From contig CM037459.1 in assembly GCA_021014325.1 (NCBI GenBank), positions 12,805,501 through 12,869,500 on the forward strand: a DNA stretch of 64,000 nt. Direction: 5' to 3'. Below, one piece after another: positions 56,990 through 64,000 of this stretch. Both the position numbers and the translations under genes were made by a program. Source of the stretch: Plazaster borealis. Lineage: Eukaryota > Echinodermata > Asteroidea > Forcipulatida > Labidiasteridae. Under the pieces are notes generated by a model. It saw only the letters and a list, made by a program, of their open reading frames with translations. It made no database searches and was not told the DNA's origin. The number at the start of each line of letters is the position of its first letter. Positions within the stretch are counted from its first letter, which is position 1.

Positions 56990-58020
56990 AGTTTACTGTC
57001 CTCATTTGCATAATTTCTCTTTGTATTCCCCCGGCGTAATGTCATTTATGGACACACTGAGAGCTTTTCCTTACCCGTCATGCAGTTTTTTTTGCATCTC
57101 CAAATTACCTCTTTCACAGTGAATTTTAAACCCGGCGGCTACATATTCAAAAAAACAACCTGGTGAATAGTGAAGAGTTTATCATCACGGTAATGCTTTA
57201 CCTTCCACTAAATCGGCATTTTTTTAGGACGGGTTTCATCCCGATTTGAAATTCGCTGTAAGTGTCCGCAATTGGCGTATTGAGTGAGGTGAAGGCACTT
57301 AATAGACTCTGTTCTACTCGAACGGAAAGTACACCCAGATTTGCAAACCATCCCGTCCTTCTTTAAATGTCAAATTCTCCATCTTAAAAGAGTCTGGATT
57401 CTTGCTCAGAAGAGACAAACACGAGGAGGATCAGATCAAAAAATGCATTACACCGCTACATAACATGATTGCCGAGGTTCTACCTAATCCTGTTATGAAA
57501 ATAATAACGGCAATTTACATGTGTGTGTTGAACCGACGACTCCATTAATTTGTCGAGTACAGGAAATCGACTAAGAAGGAGTGATCAGCGAGCAAGGCAA
57601 GGGATTGTCATCCATCGTTGCTCTCATCTCCTGGATTTCTTTTTAAAAGTCTAAAAGAACGCTGTATCTTTTTATCTCACCTTTGGATGTCAGCGACAGA
57701 TTTAATACGTGCGCATGGACACGTGCAACGTTCTTGAAATGTACGGTAAGAGGATTTCTCGAGTCTTCTCTATGTCCCGTTTAGAGACACACTCTATTTA
57801 TACATTTTGACAAAATGCCCGCTTGTTGGCCAGTGGCACCCGTAGATTGTGAATGCTAGAGCGATCTTCGCGTCACTTATTAGTGTCAGAGTGTCGTGGG
57901 GAAGTTTCTTGTTGTACTCAGGTCTTTAATCGAATGCCGTGTGTGGACTTCACCGGCAAATATGGAAACAGCTGTATACTTGCAGACAAACTGCACTCGC
58001 GATTGAATTAGAAAATAACA
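56990..58020. other. Repeat-free, GC-balanced block
   Basis: None of the window's repeats occur here. It contains ATTTGCATAATTTC (octamer-like) at about 57007 and several CpGs. On the + strand, an acceptor-like TTGTTGTACTCAG precedes a 29-codon open segment, 57922-58011, ending in TAG. It could be conserved non-coding DNA or contain a terminal exon. Confidence 0.3.
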
Positions 58021-58742
58021 ACGATAAATTGTGTGTTCTCTAAGTGATACTGGTATGTCACTTTGTTGCAATTCCACTGAGGCAAAACAAAAACAACATT
58101 TCCTTTCATTTTAAGTTTTTGCTTTTGTCTTGACAACTTCTCCTTCGAGGGTAGAACAATTTGTAATTGCGTAAGGAGGTTCTGAATTGTTTGGCGATCC
58201 TCGGCTGTTGATTAATTTGCCTTTACTTGGAATACAAAAAGATTATCTGCTGATGATAGTCGAGTTGTCAATGAAAAATGGGAACAAATTAATTTGTCTC
58301 TTTATACTATAGTGTTGAGTGAATGATGTTGGGCATACACCTGTACATGTATACATTGGTTTTGAATTACAAAAGGGGTGTTTTACATGTACATTCTTAT
58401 TTGTAGAGGATCATGATATATCTGTTTGGAAATAACAGAAGTTCAAAACTGTTGAATATTCATTGATTTTATGCAAAGCTTTGAGGTGGAACCCTTTTCA
58501 CACAACAGGGTTAAATTCTCAGGAAATAAAACCCGGGGAAGTTCCTGGTGGTTTTGAACCCCTACCACCACCCCACCCCATGTTCATTTTACACTTGATG
58601 TAATTTCCCTGGGATAAAATTAACATGAATGCCTCTTTCACACTACCAAAAAGAAGAAGAAGTGGTGCATGAACTTTTCACACTTGAATTGCTTAACCCT
58701 GGCAAACTCAGTGGAAATAGCTACCCCCTGCTCAGAGTAGGG
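58021..58742. other. No feature seen
   Basis: AT-rich. 58500-58740 has repeated GGTTAAA/TTCACACT strings that may be a degraded repeat. Confidence 0.35.
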
Positions 58743-59192
58743 TTAAAGGTAGGGTCATAGATTTGTAAATACACCAAAAATTAATGACCATAAAAAACTT
58801 ACTTGTAAAAAGCACTGCAGCTGTTGCTAGTATAAACTATTTTGAGAAAGAATTCCCTTTGAAGTGGTTTTGATAATTTTCACCCAACCACATTTTAATC
58901 TGAGGAACGATTCATACAGGAATCGTTTTTCTCAGATTTCTGAGGGTTGTTGTCCGTTCGTGAATGCTGCAGCCAGAGATGTGGTTGGTTACCCGCTGTC
59001 ACCTCACTAAACGTTGATGAATTTGACGTTTGTGTGAAAATACCGTGACAGTTTTTTGCTGTTTTCTCAGAAAGTAGCCGCTGTGATCAGCAGGAACTTT
59101 CACATGAGACTATTACTGTATCTTTCCTTTTATAATTTTGCTTATAAACGAGCATTACGTTGACAAAAATATATATATGGCCCTACCTTTAA
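58743..59192. mobile_element. TTAA-flanked MITE family P, copy 5
   Basis: Left TTAAAGGTAGGGTCATAGAT; right complement TTAAAGGTAGGGCCATATAT; TTAA at both edges. The interior includes AATTAATGACCATAAAAAAC and CAGGAATCGTTTTTCTCAGA, with an inverted segment around 58905-58940. Confidence 0.78.
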
Positions 59193-59424
59193 CACAGACC
59201 TGTGATCTTCTGTCAGGAAATGAGATTTGGGGCTTGATCACGCAGTATCAAATCCATACTCTTTTCATTCAAAGTAGTGTAGGAAGAATCCACTGCCTTT
59301 GTTATTGTTTTAGCACATACATGTACTGTATTTCTTATGTGATGATTCATAAGAAATTCATCTGGACTGTCATGAGCTACATGTACAGTCATGAAGGTTG
59401 AAGACAAATATTTAGAAGCTGAAC

Positions 59425-59584
59425 AGGGACCAATTTCATAGCGCTGTTTATCATTAAGCAAATTTTTGTGCTGACTTTAGCAGGAAAGTTTGCTTAAGCG
59501 TAAGGTTAGCAAGAAAATTACGTGGCAGGCTTGTGCGTTAGCATGCCTTTTCGTGTCCTTATGGTTAGCAGCGCTGTGAAATGG
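59425..59584. mobile_element. Palindromic MITE family B, copy 6
   Basis: Left AGGGACCAATTTCATAGCGC; right complement CCATTTCACAGCGCTGCTAA. The interior TTTGCTTAAGCGTAAG(G)TTAGCA is shared with 36230-36462. Confidence 0.75.
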
Positions 59585-60839
59585 AAACTCGCTCAGTAAG
59601 CACAAAATCAGCCCTGGTCATGGATACTTTTTCAATGATGAATTGGGGGATTTGTTTGAGGGAGTCTTGTGGGTTCCATGTTTTACAATGTATTTTTGTC
59701 ATGGAGGAATCTTGTTAGTCTCTAATACTGCATGTACGCACAATCACCATTGTCTGCTTTTATTGCTGTTTTTTTTTTCTTTTTCTTCTGGAGTTGCTCA
59801 TTTCCCAACAGTGTTTACTGAACAAAATCCCGTTGTATGATTAAAAATTGTCAAAACCGTCCAAGGTCAACATAATCAGTGATTCAGTTTTTGCTGAGAA
59901 ATTAAAAAGGGTCTCTGTATGGTCATGTTTTACTCAAGATTCTGTGCTGTGGGATTTTATTTGAGCTACATGTATTTGCTCCAAAATCAAAGCATTTTTT
60001 TCTTCTTGTGGCCCCTTACCAAGAGTGGCTTTTAGCCTTGTTTGGAGCGAACTTGCATACAAAAATAAATGTGCATAACATTTGGTCAGATTGTAAATTT
60101 TCACAGATTTTCAAGCAATTTACATGCTATAAAAGATGGTCATGGTGGGAAAATTTACCTTTAAAAAGTTTTGCAAAAAATGCTATAGTTTGGAAGAAAT
60201 TAGTGAAACAATTATTTTTGATCTCACAAGTCCGAAATCCGATGTTTGAAAAAGGTGATGGAGTTTTTCACTATATATTTTCTTGTGTCTCCGATGGTTG
60301 ATTGAGCTTAAAACTTTCACAGGTTTGTTTTTTCATGTATACATGTATGTTGGGTCACACAAAGTTTGGGGATACTGGTCTTTGACAGTTACCAATATTG
60401 GCCGCTTCCTTTATTTTCTTCTTTTAATTCAAATGGATGTATTTCTTAAGGTTATTAGGCTTGTGCTTACTTACAATAAGTGGCCGTTTTTAATGCTGCT
60501 TTGATTATTTTGAAGTCAGTGTTTGATCAGTTTACCTCTCTGTCAATCTGTAAACCCAGGTTATCTCTGTTTGAACCCAGTTTACCTCCCTTTGAACCCA
60601 GGTTATCTTTCTTAAACTTAGTTTACCTCCCTTTAAACCCAGTTTAAAGTCAAAATTAACTCTAACATAGCCTACTTTGTCTGCAGCTGTAAACCTTTTT
60701 TTCAGCTTCTCATATCTGCATTTTATTTTAGTGTGCGTATAAATACTTAATGTTGATGGATATTTTGTCATTGTTAGGACCAATGTGCTTCGGATGTGGT
60801 TTAAGATCAGACTGCCTTTTAAACTAATTGCATCTGTGT
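59585..60839. other. No gene; fragments of family P and a short tandem
   Basis: 60303-60410 (AAAACTTTCACAGGTTTGTT, GGGATACTGGTCTTTGACAG) is a family P fragment. 60530-60645 repeats a unit of the type TTTACCTCCCTTTGAACCCAG five to six times. Confidence 0.5.
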
Positions 60840-61380
60840 TTTGATGAACGATCTTTGACTTGCTCCTCAAGTAAATGGCCTCTTACGAAGAGAAACCCTC
60901 CCCAAGAAATCGGAGCAGGTTCCGTCCAGGCAGCGTATTGGTTTACTCGATCCATCAGTCAGAATGGGATGCTTTCCATCAACCGCATCCCGAGTCATTA
61001 CAGGAGACGGTAACCACAAAGACAGAAGAAAAGAGAGGAGCAAAAAAATAGATACGCAGGGATAGAGATCTTAAAAAAGAAGAAGAAGAAGAAGAAGAAG
61101 ACCACGATCCTGTGCATCATCAGGTGACACATGATCAGCGAGATAGAGTCTTGGGTCTTCTAAACTTCCCATGGTGGCTGAGTCTATACCACTCTTGTGA
61201 TCGACTACGAGTGTCGAATATCAATCCGTCAGTTGTTTGGTCAAAACAGGGTTCAGTATTTATCTGCCATCACCCTCCATTGCTTCGGTTGTCCCCGGCT
61301 GTACTATATATATGGCCATCTTCATTCTGGCAAACAAGGCCGCATCCATTGCCATGAATTCTACATGTTCGGGAAATAAA
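60840..61380. other. GC-balanced block with a short open frame
   Basis: No repeats of the window occur here except (GAA)n at 61078-61101. All three + frames are open across 60872-61013. The frame from ATG 60875 to TAG 61049-61051 gives 58 codons (beginning MASYEEKPSP). A donor-like ACG|GTAACC lies at 61008-61013. AATAAA occurs at 61375-61380. It could be an exon, a UTR or conserved non-coding DNA. Confidence 0.3.
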
Positions 61381-62501
61381 GGAGGAGTGTGGGTTGTACT
61401 TTTTTTATTTATCAGCAGTTTGTCACATCCACAGAACAAAATTTGATATTTCTGACTCGTTTTTTAATTGTAAAATGGAATGTCTTATCAAAAAGAAAAA
61501 AAAGTGTACCAGTTGAAGACATGTCTTTTTTTTTTTTTTTTTGGGGGGGGGGGGGTTGACATGTATGCTGATTGAATCGGTTATCTATCTATCTGTTTGC
61601 CCTTTAGTTAAGGATGGGAGTGTGACACGATCGTTGTACTAGACACAACTAGCCTCTTCATGTTCTGTTCCTTTGCTGTACTCCTCGGCTGTACTCCTCA
61701 GTAGAGCTGTTAACCGGTAAACACCTCTACCGTGTATTATGCTGAACGCTGACTCACAGTTTCCGCTGTGTAACAGCGGAAGTATTTCGCTGTTTAGGGG
61801 GGTCATGTTCAGTGAAGTCCAATTTTGGATGTGTTTTGGAAACCACTTCATGTAAACATGCTCATTCATGTTTAATTGCTTGGTCGGTGTGCTCTCATTT
61901 AAAAAAATTGTGATGTGGATGTTGTGAAATTGGAAACATATGGGAATGAAAGTGAAACAAAATTAAAAAATAATGTTAAACACCATGCTTAAATTATATA
62001 CAAGTTTATAATGATGAGGAATCAGGGTTCCCAACACCTAGTCAGTAGTTACTTAGTTTTTTTTAAATAATAATCTAAACCACAACCCTTCGACTTCATG
62101 TGTAACATCAATAACAAAAACTGCCACTCAAGATCTGTGCTACATGTATGTATGTAGCCACAGCAGTAGCTTTTCTACCAATTGCTACTAAATTGACACG
62201 TCCCATACCCTACTGTCACTGTAGACAAGATGGCTTACTCTTTTGACCATGCATCTCATTTTAAATTCCCATAGAACAGTGCGTTAGAAAAGCAAGATTA
62301 TTTCTGTGCGAAGAGTAAAAGGTCACAAAGTGGGAAAAAAAAGGGCCGGGAGAAAATTTGACCTATCTGCTGGGAGTGGTGGCAATGGGACAGTACACAA
62401 TGTCCCGCCTCGTTACTAGATTCCGTCTCGGAAGGGCTATTAATTTCCAATACAGCCTCGTCAGTCTCAGTCATAATCATATTACATGTATGAACTGTCA
62501 C
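61381..62501. other. No feature seen
   Basis: T-run and G-run at 61528-61555. Otherwise AT-rich with no supported gene. Confidence 0.4.
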
Positions 62502-62747
62502 TCAATCAATACCACTCCCAGCCCTAATTATACTGATTGGACTTTTAAGTAAACTAAAGCGGCGCTGCATAACATTAAGGAGTAAGGAACTCTTAGTCAT
62601 TCTGCCGTCATCATCAACACCGTTGAGGTAGTCTTGCAGCTGGTAGTTCAGTAAACGCTGGTGATGGACAAATGAATCTAACACCGTCTTATTTCTCGCA
62701 CGTGCCAAATTATTTATGAAATACCGAGCAGGCCGAAGAGCCTTGGA
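62502..62747 (-). CDS. Candidate exon of an unrecognised gene on the - strand
   Basis: On the - strand a strong acceptor (ATTCTCTTTCTCCTCACAG, AG at 62749-62748) is followed in phase 0 by 81 open codons to a stop at 62502. The first ~60 residues look like real protein, mixing aromatic, charged and hydrophobic positions: SKALRPARYFINNLARARNK, then a His/Gln/Leu/Tyr-rich stretch, then DYLNGVDDDGRMTKSS. Composition turns AT-rich after the RRF residues, so the true exon may stop at a donor near 62535-62560 or end at the TGA. It runs opposite to the main gene and would belong to a separate transcript. I do not recognise the family. Confidence 0.42.
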   Translation of the reverse strand, partial: SKALRPARYFINNLARARNKTVLDSFVHHQRLLNYQLQDYLNGVDDDGRMTKSSLLLNVMQRRFSLLKSPISIIRAGSGID

Positions 62748-62894
62748 CTGTGAGGAGAAAGAGAATGGATGATTCAAGTATTGGGGTCACACGTTTCAGT
62801 TGATTTCATGGGGGGGGGTATTGTAATCACGGCTCTTGGCATTATCCATTTGTGAAGAATAACAGGAGGACATCTAAGATGACCGGTGCATTGT

Positions 62895-63203
62895 TTAACC
62901 CTTTAGAGACCATAACGGCCAGAAAGGGCTTTTACCAAAATGCCCATAGCGGCAGGCCGCAAACGGCTGCAAGATCTGACCTATTTCCACTCAAACAAAA
63001 ACGGTCGCGTCCTGAATTGACATTTTTCAGTGTTACCATGTTAACATAATACCTATGTTTCTGAAACAAAACCGAATGTCTGTTTCTTGTTATTTTTTCA
63101 GACACTTTTACAAGAACAAATTGTGTCAAAAGTTTAACAATATTAGCCATATCTGGTTGTATGGTGATGGTTATACATATATGAATGGTCTCTAAAGGGT
63201 TAA
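62895..63203 (+). mobile_element. TTAA-flanked MITE family T, full copy
   Basis: Left TTAACCCTTTAGAGACCATA and right complement TTAACCCTTTAGAGACCATT, with TTAA at both edges; the TIR is about 19 bp. Homologous to 24947-25196 (reversed) and more distantly to 32946-33177. Confidence 0.85.
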
Positions 63204-63891
63204 AGATGGGGGACGCCAGTGAAGGTTAACAGTTCAAACTTCCCTCAATGAAAACAATAAACTACAACTTGTGTTGTCAAAATTGTTTCCTTGTATGCTA
63301 TCTCGGTGAAATTGAAAACTTCATTTCCTTTTTTTATAAAAAGAAACCCTAAACCTGTGTCAACTCGCTTTCGCTATAAGTCTTCCGGTAGAACGTCTTG
63401 AGAGGAAGAAGTGCCAGATGAATTTTTATATCATAAAGGTGACATTTAAACAGTTTGGCTGGAAGAGTACCTTGGTGTTTGCTCTGTCCATGTTGATGTT
63501 GAGGGCCATACATCACAGCGCGTCTTGAGGTAGAATTGTCACTTCAGTCATCGAGCGGCAGAAAACGAGCGGGAGAGAGGAAGTAGAAGAGATGAGGACA
63601 GAGAGAGAGAGGGAGCAAGAAAAAGAGTTTCTCACTTCAGATAGCATCTAGTCAAGTCGTGCTGATGGCAGCATTGTTTACTGTCTGTAATAGATGTCCA
63701 CATTCTGTTACAGTGCGGAATTTTCTTTTGCGCGTCCGGTTTTGCCATCTCTTGATGCCAGTGCATCTTGTTTCTTTATGAGATGTACTCGGTCTGACTT
63801 TCTTGTTAATCCCAGACGATTGATATCCATGTACCTCTTAAAATCAAAACAAACAAGACTCTGCTTGTGTTGGTTGACTACTATTGCAATT
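63204..63891. other. No gene; GA-rich tract
   Basis: A purine-rich GAGAGA tract lies at 63572-63625. Nothing else recognised. Confidence 0.4.
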
Positions 63892-64000
63892 CAGTGCTCA
63901 ATTTTTTGGGGGGGATCCAAAAGACTGTAGCTTATGTTTACTGGACCAGAATTTTATAAGACCAGAATTAAAATGAGAAAACAAAATTGTGAAATGTTTT
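63892..64000 (+). mobile_element. hAT-like MITE family H, copy cut by the window end
   Basis: CAGTGCTCAATTTTTTGGGG, then TTTACTGGACCAGAATTTTA and AAGACCAGAATTAAAATGAG, match the left part of 55478-55876. Confidence 0.65.

Noticed and set aside
60008..60301. 97-codon + strand frame rich in aromatic and Lys residues
   Set aside because: AT-rich composition explains it; no start, splice or family evidence, and its end adjoins a MITE fragment.

Overview
The window is eukaryotic, animal-type DNA: AT-rich, repeat-laden and gene-poor, with GT-AG introns and no operon or bacterial gene structure. Recurrent palindromic TACATGTA strings, dozens of short terminal-inverted-repeat (TIR) elements, tRNA-derived SINEs and long introns suggest a marine deuterostome invertebrate. 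My best guess is an echinoderm, perhaps a sea star. That is an inference from repeat style, not a proof.

One protein-coding gene is secure. On the + strand a 3.3-kb exon (coding 16918-20204) holds the initiator ATG and encodes about 1,095 residues of a largely disordered, first acidic then Pro/Ser/Thr-rich protein. It is spliced in phase to a second exon (22522-22726) that continues a charged, coiled-coil-like segment. A 40-base exon at 33380-33419 probably follows. Several other splice-flanked short open segments on the + strand (24708, 30012, 40801, 53964) are possible alternative or downstream exons. I do not recognise the protein family. A splice-flanked segment on the - strand (62502-62747) looks like an exon of another, unrecognised gene.

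Layout: 1-16.9 kb is upstream or intergenic sequence with a 1.8-kb array of a 17-bp minisatellite (914-2715), three tRNA-derived SINEs, a 1.1-kb array of a ~120-bp satellite (11831-12931) and many MITEs. 16.9-33.4 kb holds the gene and two introns packed with MITEs. 33.4-64 kb is probably further intron or flank, with an inverted copy of the same ~120-bp satellite (34638-35215), more MITEs, and a few GC-balanced single-copy islands (37.6-38.3, 50.1-50.5, 53.5-54.0, 57.0-58.0, 60.8-61.4 kb) that could be regulatory DNA or exons.

The main story is non-coding. At least ten short TIR families are present in several copies each, some with TTAA target duplications (piggyBac-like). Elements are nested inside one another, and in two cases internal tandem amplification has occurred inside a MITE (26.3-27.2 kb and 41.3-41.7 kb). 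No rRNA gene, functional tRNA, CRISPR array or transposase gene was seen. All coordinates for repeats come from reading by eye and may be off by several bases.
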